DNA from: Brassica napus
Lineage: Eukaryota > Streptophyta > Magnoliopsida > Brassicales > Brassicaceae
DNA: 64,000 bases
Direction of reading: 5' to 3'
Assembly: GCF_020379485.1 (NCBI RefSeq)
Contig: NC_063448.1
Span: forward strand, 13,539,726-13,603,725
Both the position numbers and the translations under genes were made by a program. This document shows, piece after piece, positions 45,270 through 56,415 of this stretch. The notes beneath the pieces were generated by a model. The model had not been told where the DNA came from and did no database searches. It saw only the letters and a program-made list of their open reading frames with translations. Positions within the stretch are counted from its first letter, which is position 1; each line of letters starts with the position of its first letter.

Positions 45270-45311
45270 TCTGTTTGACTTCAAGTTTTGAGTTACTTTT
45301 GCAAAAAACCC
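45270..45311 (-). repeat. Right MULE terminal inverted repeat
   Basis: Reverse complement begins GGGTTTTTTGCAAAAGTAAC and matches the left end after its first 15 bases. Confidence 0.8.
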
Positions 45312-45320
45312 TTTTTATAT

Positions 45321-47261
45321 ACTAGTATTCTACACTAAAAATTATTATATATGAAATTTTTAAAATTTTACGAAGTTTTATAAAAAATATTCAAAATAGA
45401 AAACAATACAATAAATTAACAAATAACATTAACATTCATTATTTTGTATATAGAATACGAAAGTGATTCAGAAAAATGTTATGGTATATATTTATTTCTT
45501 TTTCTTTTTAATTTGACATAATAAAAGAAAATTTGAAGTTTAAACTAATAAAAAATTATTTATTTCAAAAAATTTCAAGTTTAAATATTTTTACACTAAT
45601 TGGTTTTTTCAGGATAATTAAACCTAATGTTTAAATACTATATAAATAGTTCCAAAAATAATAATTAGTTTTTTCTAATTTAACAGCAACTGATGTTTTA
45701 GAATATATATTTGTTTCAGTGCATAATTATATTTGAATGAAATTTCAATTAGTTTAGTGGTTTATTGATTACGTTTTGTAAATTATTATAACTTTTGGTG
45801 AACTTTTTAATAACAAAATTATTTGTTGAAATTGTTTCTCATGATATTTAAAATATTTTTTAAAATTAGTATTTTATAAACAAATAAAACATGATATTTC
45901 GAAGTATGAACCAAACTGTTAAATTAGTTGAACTCTTTTTAATAGCAAATTATTTGTTGGAAGTTTTGTTTTTACTTTAGTTACAGATCACTTTATATCA
46001 AATAATTTAATCAAAAAAAAATATGAGTCAAACTCTAACTACACAGAAAAAAACTTAAATATACTGAAACCATTAATAATCTGGAAATCAAAATGAACAA
46101 AACTGCATATAAATGTTCAATGAAATTCGTTTTCCTTTTGATCAGTAGTGAATCTATTCTATAACTTTTGTGTTGGACTTGTATTGAATAAAAGCCTATA
46201 ATTTATTTTTCATCAAATATTCTTGTCTCAGTTTTACATAGTAACAACAGAAATATTGTTAAACATATATAAATTGCATAGTTAAATGTAATCAAATAAT
46301 CAAAGAATATGTTAGCTTTATATTACAAAGCCCAAAAAGACACAACAAAGCAAAATGCACAAAATAATATTTGCACTCCAAACATCTTATTTCCATCTAC
46401 TTCAGGAGCAACATAATAACACTTCCTACTATATCACTGTAAACCTTTCATGTAAGCATATGAAGACAAAGTAATTCAATTACACTGACCTAACTTGACA
46501 ATGTAACAGCGTATGATGGAAACAATCATGCACACTAAAATTTCCAGAGCCTCTGTTTTGAAGTTTACAATGATATTCCAAAAATTTGAAGAAACCTATA
46601 ATTTCAAAGATTGAAAAAGCCCGACCTGGGTTTCATAACCATCCCCAAGAAAATAGACTAACAATCTTCATTGGGTTTCACAATGATGTCTCAGAGTCAA
46701 AGTAACGATGGGTTCCTTAAGTGCCGTTGAGAAATAACCGGCCTGCATGTGGGAAAGTGAGTTTTTTAGTTATATACTGGCCTGAGAACACAATAAATCC
46801 TACAAACTCGGATGAAGCTGTGTCTTAATGCTGGAGACATTACAAATTATCAGTATATTATCTCCAACAACCTTGGGATTGATGCTAGGGACCAACACAA
46901 CTTTTGGCTCCTAACCGTAGCTTTCTAATTTCTTATGAAATGCAAAAGCTAGGCCATCGAACATACTAACACTCACACTTTCACATCGCTGTAAAGTATC
47001 AATGAAGATGAAATTCTTGGAGAATACAATATTATACAAAGTTGTAAAAAATTACAAACAATGGATTTTAAACTGTTGAGACTACCTTTCTAGACGTAGA
47101 GACATAATTACACGTTGTGTCCCATGTGTACTGCCGTTGATTGTGCTCTTGATTGCAATGACCTAGTCAAGAATGTCTTGAAAATATTAAAGAAGAGGTC
47201 CGTAAGTACCTGAAGAAATTATAAAGCAAAAGATTCTATAAAGAAGTTTAAAAGACCCTAC
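45321..47261. other. AT-rich intergenic DNA
   Basis: No gene is supported. 46500-47260 may include decayed 3' parts of the RPA1-like sequence; a segment reading EPKVVLVPSINPKVVG in one minus frame (about 46860-46910) resembles the linker seen again near 47570-47600. Confidence 0.4.
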
Positions 47262-47991
47262 TCTTTGATAAAGCTACTGCTCGCTCCACACTTGTTGTCA
47301 AGATATAAATTCGTTCCAGATGTAGCGTTCAGAAACAGCCTCCCTGTAAGGAAATTCAGTCAATAAACAGCCAACATAAGTGATTACTTTGAGAGATTTT
47401 GAAACTGTCTAGCATCTATATATAGTTAGCAAGCGTGAATCAGGAGGTTTCTGAAACTTGTGTGGACTTTTCATATGAAAACATGGACACAAAGGTTTGG
47501 ATGATAGCTAAAACTTTATTCCTATAACAGAGTGGACCAAGCGTAGCTGGGAGTTGTTTCTTACCTCCGACAAGTTTTGGATTTATATTTCGACCCTTTG
47601 GTTCAACACCAGATTCAAGTGACATGAGCCGCTCGTATTTTTGAAACCTAAAACACTCTTTGGGGATCAGTTCACAGTTTGGTCTAGGAATCTTATTGAC
47701 ACATGGATTTCAGCAAACTTGAAGGTTGGGTTGCTTCATGCAATATCGAGAACGCTTAGCTCCGTAGCCTGTAACATGAAAAGATGAATCATAAGAAAAA
47801 AAATTGTGATTCTCGTATTCTGTTTTAAGAAGGTAAAAATAGTTATGGTCGTACCTTCGAATCAATAAGGACCATAGCAACACAGATCAGTTCACTCCCT
47901 TTCTTAACATTCTGGGCTTCTGAAAATCGAAAGAGCCTTGTCGACAACACCCAGACTTCAATTCTGTGAAATGAATTAGAGAGGTCGCCAT
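47262..47991 (-). pseudogene. RPA1-like (replication protein A 70-kDa, OB-fold) pseudogene
   Basis: Three exon-like blocks on the minus strand, each with proper splice signals. 47991-47855 starts MATSLIHFTELKSG and contains FRFSEAQNVKKGSELICVAM, but the two parts are one base out of frame. 47768-47565 encodes KFAEIHVSIRFLDQ and, after a frameshift, LIPKECFRFQKYERLM, and also has a TGA. 47344-47262 encodes RLFLNATSGTNLYLD. These are the conserved steps of plant RPA1-like single-stranded-DNA-binding proteins with DUF223/OB folds, many of which are multi-copy or Helitron-linked. Frameshifts and the missing C-terminal zinc region make it non-functional. Confidence 0.65.
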
Positions 47992-49964
47992 GAGTCTAGA
48001 AGAAATTCTGCAATCGGAAAGGGAAAAGTATTAAGCTTACGTTTTCAAGCGATGTATATATATACTGAATAATGGAGTGAAGTCGAGAAGGTAGATTTGA
48101 AGCTTCATTGATGAAGAGTTAGTGGTAATAGTGGAGGAACTTGATGGCTTGACACTATTGTTAAGCGTAATGTTGGATGTGAAAGGGAAGGATGACTGAA
48201 GCAGCAACAGTTTCAGATCTCCGGTGTTAGGGTTCTCAGCTTTGGGGAGGAAGATACTTAGCGATGGGCCACAAGTTGTTGCCTCATAATTAGATCTAAT
48301 ATTACAGCCCAAAAAATAGTCTAAAGCCCAATTCGATACACATATTTACATCGCAGCACAAAAAAATATGGGAAGACGGGTAAAAACAAAAATCGCCAAT
48401 GGTCTGATATGACGACACGTGGCGCAGAATGCCTCCTTCGTTATGCTGACATGGACGCAGGAGAAAAGAGAAAAGACTTATTTATTTATATAGATACCAA
48501 ATGACAATTAATATGTATGGAGTATATCCTATTTCATGTCCCCACCTCAATGTTAACTTTATCAAAACCGACTAAATCATAGATTTGGATATACAAAAAA
48601 AGATTTGGTAGTTGAAACTAGTTCACTGGATCCATTATACATGGCTGAACCTTCAACGTACATGGTACATATTTAATGAAAAGAAAAATAAATAAAAAAA
48701 AGCATTCAACGTAATTTCTTTTATAAAAGAGTTTCGTCTTCCTCGAAATTTCCTAGCCATGCCTGTAACATGCTAATCCTCCGAGTTTGTTATAAATATA
48801 TATACACAAAAAAATAATGTAAAACTTATTGAGGTCGAGATTGTGATGTAGTGATCTCGTTAAGTCCGTGTTGAGAGTAGGTACGAAAGCAGTACGGTGC
48901 CAGTTAATTCATGGGTCATCAAGATAACATTTGTTTTCTGACTCATAACTCAGATAGTGTTGTTTTCACATTTCAGAATTAATATACCAGTAGTGTATCA
49001 TTGACAAGTTTCTAGATTCTTGTTTAATTCTGAAATTTCACTGAAATAAATGTCAGAGGACCAGAAAAATGGGTAAGTGTTACAACTAAAAAGTGAAACT
49101 GAAAGAAGCCACGATCCAGATGCTTCTTTTCTCTTCATGCAAACGCATATTGTTTGCTGGAAAGCTGACAAAATACACCCATATTCTTCATACGCTCTGA
49201 CATTTGCTGAGTTTTGCGTAAGACCGAAGTGTGAAATCTCAATACGAAGACAACAAAGTACCATCCCATGATTAGTCGTAAGCTTCATGAGAAAGTCAAG
49301 GCTAACATGTCATCTATCATCTTTTCCTACATACGATCATGTGCATATCTTTGCGTGTCTTAAAGCTACATGATGCTTTTTTACTCTCATTTTTCAAGTT
49401 GTTTATATCAAATCTTAGCATATACATATTTGTTCGCATAAATTTATATTGCTGTGGATTATGGATGGACAGAAATTTAGTTGGAAACATAGATAATGCT
49501 AAACCAGTTTGAAAATCTTCCAAAAAGAAGGAGTTATATCTATTTCTTGCTAAGAAGGAAAAAATCAGACAAATTTCTATATACTGCTTTTTAAGATAAC
49601 ACAAATTGTGGAGAAACAAATATTACGTACGTTTAGAGTATGATTTTTTTTTAAAAGATGATTAATTATTTTGGTTAAAAGATGATTACGAGTGAGTGTG
49701 ACGAGAGAAAACGCGGTTTGGGTTTGGGTAGCAACCAGCAAAGAGACAGAGTGAGAACAGCTGTAATTTGAAGTCACTCTCTTATCAATTCAGGCATCAT
49801 CACCACCCTCTCTCACACTCTTCACTATTTCGGTTTATCCTTTTCATTTCTCTACCAAATTTTGTGATATTTATTTCTAATATCTACTGTTCTATGTGTC
49901 TACTTATGTGCGGAAACGCAGTATCACTCTTGCTAGTTAAGAACAAAACTTACATTCAATCCTA
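47992..49964. other. Intergenic region
   Basis: No gene can be supported. Short ORFs on both strands lack codon bias or domains. An ACACGTGGC (ABRE-like) motif is near 48415. Confidence 0.4.
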
Positions 49965-50683
49965 GCGTGAACCTTTAAATTCACCGTATCTTTTATCACC
50001 AATCAAATTGTCACCTAGATAAATAATAAAATATTTTGTCACCTAGATAAATAATAAAAAATATTTTTTTTTGTTTTAAAAATAATAATAATAATATCAA
50101 TTTTAACGACGTTAACACCACTAACAAAACCTTAAATCTTAAATTTTAAACTCTAAACTCAAATCTTATACCCTAAATCCTAAACCCAAACTCTAAACCC
50201 TAAACCCAAATTCTATACCCTAAACACAAACCGTAGACCCTAAACCCAAACTGTAAATCTTAAACCTAAACCCTAGACCCTAAATCCAAATCCTAGACTC
50301 TAAACCCAAACCTTAAACCCTAAAGGAACAACATTAACATTATCCCACGCCTTTAGGGTATAGGGTTTGGGCTTAGGGTTTACGATTTGAGTTTATGATC
50401 CAAGGTTTGGGTTTAGGGTATAGAGTTTGGTTTTAGAGTATAGGGTTTGGGTTTAGGATTTAGAATCTTGGATTTGGGTTTAGGGTTTAGATTTAGGTTT
50501 TAGGGTTTAAATTTAAGGTTTATAGTTAAGGATTTATCTAGCGGCATTAACGTCGTTAAAATTGTATCATTATTATTTTTCTATTATTTTAATTTTTTTA
50601 AAAATAAAAAATATATTTTTATTACTTATCTAGTTGACAATTTGATTGATGATAGGAGATGTGGTGAATTCAAAGGTTCACCA
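49965..50683. mobile_element. Foldback/MITE-like element with a telomere-like core
   Basis: The ends are inverted: GTGAACCTTTAAATTCACC at 49967 and GGTGAATTCAAAGGTTCAC at the right, extending as imperfect arms through ATCAATCAAATTGTCA, ATCTAG and TTAACGACGTTAA. TA dinucleotides flank both ends (49963-49964, 50684-50685). The centre has about 190 bp of CCCTAAA-type repeats (50130-50325) followed by about 190 bp of TTTAGGG-type repeats (50350-50540), so telomere-like DNA itself is inverted. Confidence 0.65.
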
Positions 50684-50705
50684 TAGTTCTGTTCGCTAGT
50701 TAATA

Positions 50706-50955
50706 CTCCATATGTTTCAAATATAGATCTTGTCCGAAATTTTTGTACGTGAAAATATAAAATTTTATACAATTAATTTAGCGTACATAAAAATATCATT
50801 AAATAAAATTAGGTCAACCATTAAGAAAATGCACTATTTTGTAATTAGACACAAATTTCAAATAACTGGAAATTTTATCTAAAGTATTAAAAACATCAAT
50901 TATTTTAAAACAAAAATATTTTCTTTAAATATCAAATAAATTAAAACAGAGGAAA
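50706..50955. mobile_element. Stowaway-like MITE (diverged)
   Basis: 250 bp, starts CTCCATATGTTTCAAATATAGA and ends ...TTAAAACAGAGGAAA, partly inverted; TA at both sides. AT-rich and non-coding. Confidence 0.5.
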
Positions 50956-50957
50956 TA

Positions 50958-52690
50958 TTTGTTAATGTTGTTTATATAAGCAAAACGTTTGTATGTTCTA
51001 TTATGATTTATATATTACAAATGGTTATAAATATATCAAACGTACGATGTCTCTATATTGTAAACGCGTAAGTTACTCACAAGTCACAGAGTCACAAGCC
51101 AAGATAATAAGCTAAATTCAATATACCAAGTTGCTATGCAGATCTAAATCATACCTTCTTCGGACTTTGATAGCAAGCAGACGTCAATCAAATAAACACA
51201 ATCAAGGTAAATCAATACTAATAAACATAGGAAACTATTACAAGGAATAACATTTATGTGCACGTACCGTAAACTATTTTGTTTCAAAATAACATGATAC
51301 GATGAATTAGAGAGTATACCTAAAGAATAAACTAAACCCACTAGTTTAATCGGTAAAGAATAAACATAGTGCAATAACTAACCATAAAGGGGTCTCTTTC
51401 TTGGGAAGATCATATACGACTTAACGCGTTAAAACGTAGCTGTAATTTGTAATCTCCTTCCTGACACCGATGATAGCTACGTATATAATATAGTTCAATA
51501 TAGAGGAAAATTTGATATTTCAATATAAGATTATTGTATTTAGAATCTCTCCTCGTTTTGCTCACCAAGTGGCTTCCGTACAGCTAGCTACTATATACGC
51601 TTACCAATCAACTATTCCAATGGGTAAACAATACAAACTGTAAAATTACATATAGAGTTTAATAGTGAAAATATGAAATATTCATATGGTAGAATAACAA
51701 AATAATTTAATATAATGGTTTTCACTAAACCAACGAATGCAAAACTCTTAAATTGTTTTATTAAAAAAATCTTACGTGATGCCATTTAACAGATTGGCAT
51801 ATTTATATATTTTTCCTCTAAATTCCAAGATTATCAGTTATTATATTTTACATTGACATTCAGATTTTAGTGAGAAGATGAAAAAAAAACTAGCAAAAGG
51901 TTAAGGTGATGATTGTTTAGATGGTTTTTAGATTTTAGATTTTGGTTTTTGGTTTTTGGTTTTTAGTTTTTGCATTTTAGATTTTAGTTTTTGGTTTTTG
52001 ATTTCACATTAGATTTTAGTTTTTAGAAAAGCACGAATGGTAATTTTAGTTTTTGGTTTTTGGTTTTCGTTTTAAAAATTAATAAAATATTTATTTTAAA
52101 TTTATTGTTTTTGATTTTGTTGTAGTTTAGTTTTAGGAAAAAAACATGACTAGTGATCTTTTAGTTTTTTATTTCACTATATTTTTTTTTAAATTTGAAA
52201 TATTATTTATTACTTACTATGAAAACAACAAATAATACAAAAATATTACAACTTAAATTATATTTATTAATTTAATAAAATTATATTAAAAGAAAAATAT
52301 AATTCAAAATATTTTTTTTATTGTCATATATATATATGAAAAATACATAATCAATGCAGTTCAAAAAAAACAACACATAATTAAAATTAAAATTTAAAAC
52401 AATAGAAAAAAATATTTTTATTTTGAAAATGTTCTATAATTCAAATATTATAGAATTAATAATTAGATTCGAAAGAGATAAATTTATTTCTGTTTTAAAT
52501 GAGAAAGGAACAATATTGTATTAATGACAATTGCCATTTTGCTATTATAAAAAACACCTGTCATGCACCAAAATGTCACATTCATACACAATAAACCATA
52601 CTATATTACATTTGACCCTATTTTAGATTTATATTTGTCAATAAAATAGTATTTCATCCCTTCCTCACCCAGACCCCTTCTATTTCAATC
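50958..52690. other. Intergenic DNA upstream of the ERF gene
   Basis: No gene. 51910-52160 is a T/G-rich stretch of TTTTGGTTTTTAGATTTTAG-type units. The rest is AT-rich. Confidence 0.45.
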
Positions 52691-52696
52691 CTTCTC

Positions 52697-52705
52697 TATA
52701 TATAA
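52697..52705 (+). promoter_or_regulatory. TATA box of the ERF gene
   Basis: TATATATAA after a CT-rich stretch, about 140 bp before the start codon. A start site near 52730 and an A/C-rich leader without upstream ATG fit. Confidence 0.55.
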
Positions 52706-52843
52706 TCTCCCCACCTCACATTAACACTCAACTCATCCAAAACAATCTATCCATCACAAAAACAACACAAACTCAAGAACAATATCTTTACACTTGATCA
52801 TTACCACATTGCCCAGTCAATATACACAGCAACATTAAGTACC

Positions 52844-53551
52844 ATGGTGAAACAAGAACCCAAGATTCAAACCAGCAGCAAGAAAGAAATGTCTCTGTCT
52901 TCACCATCTCGTTCTTCATCTTTATCTTCCTCTTCCCCTAAGATCAAGAACAAGAAGAGTAAGATTAAGAAGTACAAAGGAGTGAGGATGAGAAGTTGGG
53001 GATCATGGGTTTCTGAGATTAGGGCACCAAATCAAAAGACAAGGATTTGGTTAGGCTCTTACTCAACAGCTGAGGCAGCAGCCAGGGCTTACGATGTTGC
53101 ACTCTTGTGTCTCAAAGGCCCTCGAGCCAATCTCAACTTCCCTACTTCATCTTCTTATTCTCTTTCTCAACATCTTCTTGATGAAAATATCATTTTGTCC
53201 CCAAAATCCATCCAAAGAGTCGCAGCTCAAGCTGCCAACAGCTCATTTGACCTTTTATCCCCTTCTTCCTCAACTTCTTCTTCATCTGCTACCTCGTCAC
53301 CGTCGGATCAAGAACAGCATCATGATGATAATGATGATGATGGGATGCAATCTTTGATAGGCTCTTTCGTGGATAACCATGTGTCTTTGATGGATCCATC
53401 ATCGTCATGGTATGGTGATGAACATAATGGGATGTTCTCCTTCGATGATGTAGCTCCGTTCAATTACTCTCCCCAGTTGAACTCGATGACAAATATGGTC
53501 GATGAGTACTATTATGAAGATGCTTATATTCCCCTTTGGAGTTTCAGTTGA
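52844..53551 (+). CDS. AP2/ERF transcription factor, DREB-type group II (ERF012/DREB26-like)
   Basis: Intronless, 235 residues, start context ACCATGG. Residues 1-42 are S-rich and then basic (KNKKSKIKK, nuclear-type). Residues 43-100 form one AP2 domain: [35 protein letters not shown] and [11 protein letters not shown], with the WLG and RAYD motifs intact. It binds GCC or DRE/CRT-type promoter elements; the position that is often Glu in DREBs (REPN) is Ala here (RAPN), as in this subgroup. The rest is S-rich then acidic, with a D/H run (about 155-165), and ends IPLWSFS, a C-terminal motif that I recall from Arabidopsis DREB26 (At1g21910). A likely activator; no lesion. Closest paralogue is from memory. 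Confidence 0.92.
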   Translation: MVKQEPKIQTSSKKEMSLSSPSRSSSLSSSSPKIKNKKSKIKKYKGVRMRSWGSWVSEIRAPNQKTRIWLGSYSTAEAAARAYDVALLCLKGPRANLNFPTSSSYSLSQHLLDENIILSPKSIQRVAAQAANSSFDLLSPSSSTSSSSATSSPSDQEQHHDDNDDDGMQSLIGSFVDNHVSLMDPSSSWYGDEHNGMFSFDDVAPFNYSPQLNSMTNMVDEYYYEDAYIPLWSFS

Positions 53552-54392
53552 TCCGACGGTCCAGACTACATACTTTATATATTTGTATCATTTTTAAAAT
53601 TCTTTTAATATGTTTATTAATTTACCCTTGTCGTAATTTTTTTTCCAAGTTTTTTGTTGCTTGGAGAGAATTGACGACGGGATAACTGACTGTAATATTA
53701 TTCAAGGTTTTATATAATAAGATTGGGACCTATGAAGATTTCAATACGCTGGGATTTAATTTATGTGCTTGGAAGATCACATGAACAAGAGGCCCTTTTT
53801 GTCACTTCTTTGACTTTTTCAAATCAATTTAATCAAGAAGAAATAATAATAGTGTGTTGTACTGAAAACATATATTTTGCAGTATGTTTATGAAAGAAAT
53901 CTGATGTTAATACTTGATCTGATTTGTCACTTCTTTGACCAAAAAAAATACTTGATCTGATTTTGTTTCACATTTGAAAGGATTCACGTGTACATATGTC
54001 ATATGTGCAGAGTAGCTAACAAAATGTAATGATTTTGCAATCCAGCACATTACCTTTGCTTTGAATTTCTTATTTTGGTAAGTGGTAAACGCAATGATAT
54101 ATATAATTACACATCATTATTTACAAGACATGGTTGGTAATGGTAAATTTCTTTAGAATGTAAGATAGCAACTATATACAACTAATTGCTATAGTTAGTT
54201 GTGAGCAATTTTCCGATCTATCTTCCTAATTAATTCATTAGTTGTTTAATTAAACACTATTATGCATAGTACTATATTCAGAGGAATCTTACTGTTTCAT
54301 GTGCCGTGGAAAAGTTTGGTATGGCTAATAATGCATACATTGCTTGGGGACAAAGTTCATATCTTTGAAACTTGAACTACTGTATACATATA
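53552..54392. other. 3' flank of the ERF gene
   Basis: AT-rich, no gene. A duplicated phrase (cttgatctgatttgtcacttctttgacc-like, 53910-53960) suggests a small local duplication. Confidence 0.4.
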
Positions 54393-54394
54393 TA

Positions 54395-54641
54395 CTACCT
54401 CTGTTCCTAAATGTACGATGTTTTACAAAATTTTGATGTTCCAATATATAAGATGTTTTCATTTTTTTAGGCAATTTTTTACTTTATTAAAAACTGTACA
54501 ACCAATCATATTTGATAATCTATTTTGTAATTGGTTGAATAACATTAATTTATAGTTTTAATGATATTTTCTAGAAAAAACAATGATTTTTTTAATATAT
54601 ATGCTTTTAACTAAACATATTATATTTAAGAACAGAGCGAG
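54395..54641. mobile_element. Stowaway-like MITE
   Basis: 247 bp between TA duplications (54393-54394, 54642-54643). The left end CTACCTCTGTTCCTAAATGTA and the right end TTTAAGAACAGAGCGAG are inverted and match the Tc1/mariner-derived Stowaway pattern CTCCCTCTGTTCC. No coding capacity. Confidence 0.75.
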
Positions 54642-54643
54642 TA

Positions 54644-56079
54644 TCTTTTTTTTTTAATAATTTGTCTCGTTTAATTTTGTTTTCGTTTTCCTCTTTCATG
54701 GAGGTACAACAGAGCTTCAGTTAAGAGATAAGACAAACATAGTTATTTATATGATTTACTATATATAATCACTGCTTCAAACTGATTTTAAATGTTTCAG
54801 AGAAAGCTAGATTAATTTGAATCATGAAATTAAACTGATTACAATTCAAGTAAACTTAATAGTAAAATTTATTTTCTTAACTACGTACTGTCATTTTGGT
54901 TTTACCAACAAAATGATACAAGCTTATTACAAAAAATCAATCGATCGCAAGTTATAAAATCGACATCAAATTGTGATCTTTGTCAAAATTTGAGATTTGA
55001 ATTTTAGTTTATGTAAACATGTAAAAAGAATAGGACAAACAGATCATTCAAGCCATATTGTTTTATTACCCTTTAACTGGATGGTGCATGTTGTCTAATA
55101 ACATGGCGTATCATAGTATTTTGAAGGTTTGCTATCTATAGTGTCAAGTGCAATAACTAATGAATTTTGAATTCAAGTTTGTATTGATGTTTCAGTTTGC
55201 AGCTTACCAATTATCAAATTTTCTCAAACCTCTACGCTCATACTAACATGGTTCTAAGAAAGAAAACAAACAGACATGGTTCTTGTTCCCAGTGTGTGGG
55301 TATAAGGATTTCGATATTATTTTCTGTGTAGAGGAGAAGTAGTTGGTCTAATCGTTAGGTATTCCGATCATATTCCATGAATCTAGATGATACGAATACC
55401 AAATACATGAATAAATAATAAATTATGTGAGTAAAGTATGATATATTGGTCTTAGCATAACAAAAATCTTGAAAGTATTATAGACTAATGCCCTTTCTCA
55501 CAAAAAAAAAGAGATATTATAGACGGACATGGTTATATGGGACCCCATACTTAAGAGGATAAAGTATTTTGATAAGACATTCATATGATTCATACCGCTT
55601 CAACTTGTATATTAGTTTGTAGATTGTAGTCTTGTGAGCTCCATTACTTGGCATTAAACATTGAAGCCACATGACTCGTTTACTACTCAACTTTCTTTGG
55701 AGATATGGACTGCAGCGTCCATGGCCTTTTAAGGGCCCATTTTTATTCCCCCTCCCACCTTTTCAATTTGAACTACAGGCAATCAGGCATACGCTAACTG
55801 AGTTCGGTTAGGGGTTTTTGTAAAAAGCCTTTTATAAACTGGACGGAATTATTAATTTCCAGTTTTCAATATATATGCAATGATCTGATCTACTGGTTTT
55901 CGAATTTCAGTGGACTACGATGCGCCATAAGAGCTTCAGTTTTCGAATTCAGATATATACAGTGTTTAATAAAGTCATCGATAACAAGTAGCAAATAGAA
56001 AAATCAGGATGATAATTCTTAAGCTCTATTTAGCAATGTGTTATTTATAAATATATAAACAAAATAAGAACTTTTGCAA
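54644..56079. other. Intergenic DNA
   Basis: No supported feature in about 1.4 kb of AT-rich sequence. Confidence 0.4.
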
Positions 56080-56415
56080 TGGATAATTATGGTGATGCTT
56101 AAGATAATGTATAGAATCAAGCAAAGTAAATTTATAGTCGATATTGTTTCAATCACAAGATATAAAGAACGAAGTATATAAGAAAACTCTTTCTTATTAG
56201 CTTAAGAAAATAACTCAAAACTTAAGCTCTCACAAACTCAATCTCTAATCTCACAAGTTATGCAACAAGTTTGCATCTTCTTATATACAGATATGATATT
56301 CTTTTTTCCTTTAAACTTAACTTATCTATATAACTCTTAGATAAGATAATTTTCCTATTTCGAATAAGTTTAGTTTAACTTGTGAACCAAGTTATCTTCA
56401 AGATTAACTTCAACA
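56080..56415 (-). repeat. Probable 3' LTR of the minus-strand copia
   Basis: On the minus strand starts TGTTGAAGTTAATC right after the polypurine tract AAGGGGGAGAA (56416-56426) and may end TTATCCA at 56080. No second LTR is present in the window, so the outer limit is an estimate. Confidence 0.6.

Larger units (their letters stand above)
35696..45311. mobile_element. Complete Mutator-like element carrying a Ulp1-like protease gene (Kaonashi-like)
   Basis: 9,616 bp, flanked by the 9-bp duplication TTTTTATAT at 35687-35695 and 45312-45320, the length typical of Mutator. The ends are imperfect inverted repeats starting GGG and sharing ACTCAAAACTT and AGTCAAAC. It carries two convergent genes: a DUF1985/C48-protease gene (36945-40806, plus) and a MURA-like transposase gene (41496-43871, minus). 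MULEs carrying ULP-like genes are known in Arabidopsis (Kaonashi) and melon. Both reading frames here are open across every predicted exon, so the element may be autonomous. Confidence 0.9.

Noticed and set aside
46320..47991. Helitron carrying the RPA1-like sequence
   Set aside because: I found no convincing 5'-TC start or CTRR end with a hairpin.
48037..48312. 91-codon minus-strand ORF upstream of the RPA1-like pseudogene
   Set aside because: No recognisable domain, serine/leucine-rich, and it overlaps what would be the leader of the pseudogene.
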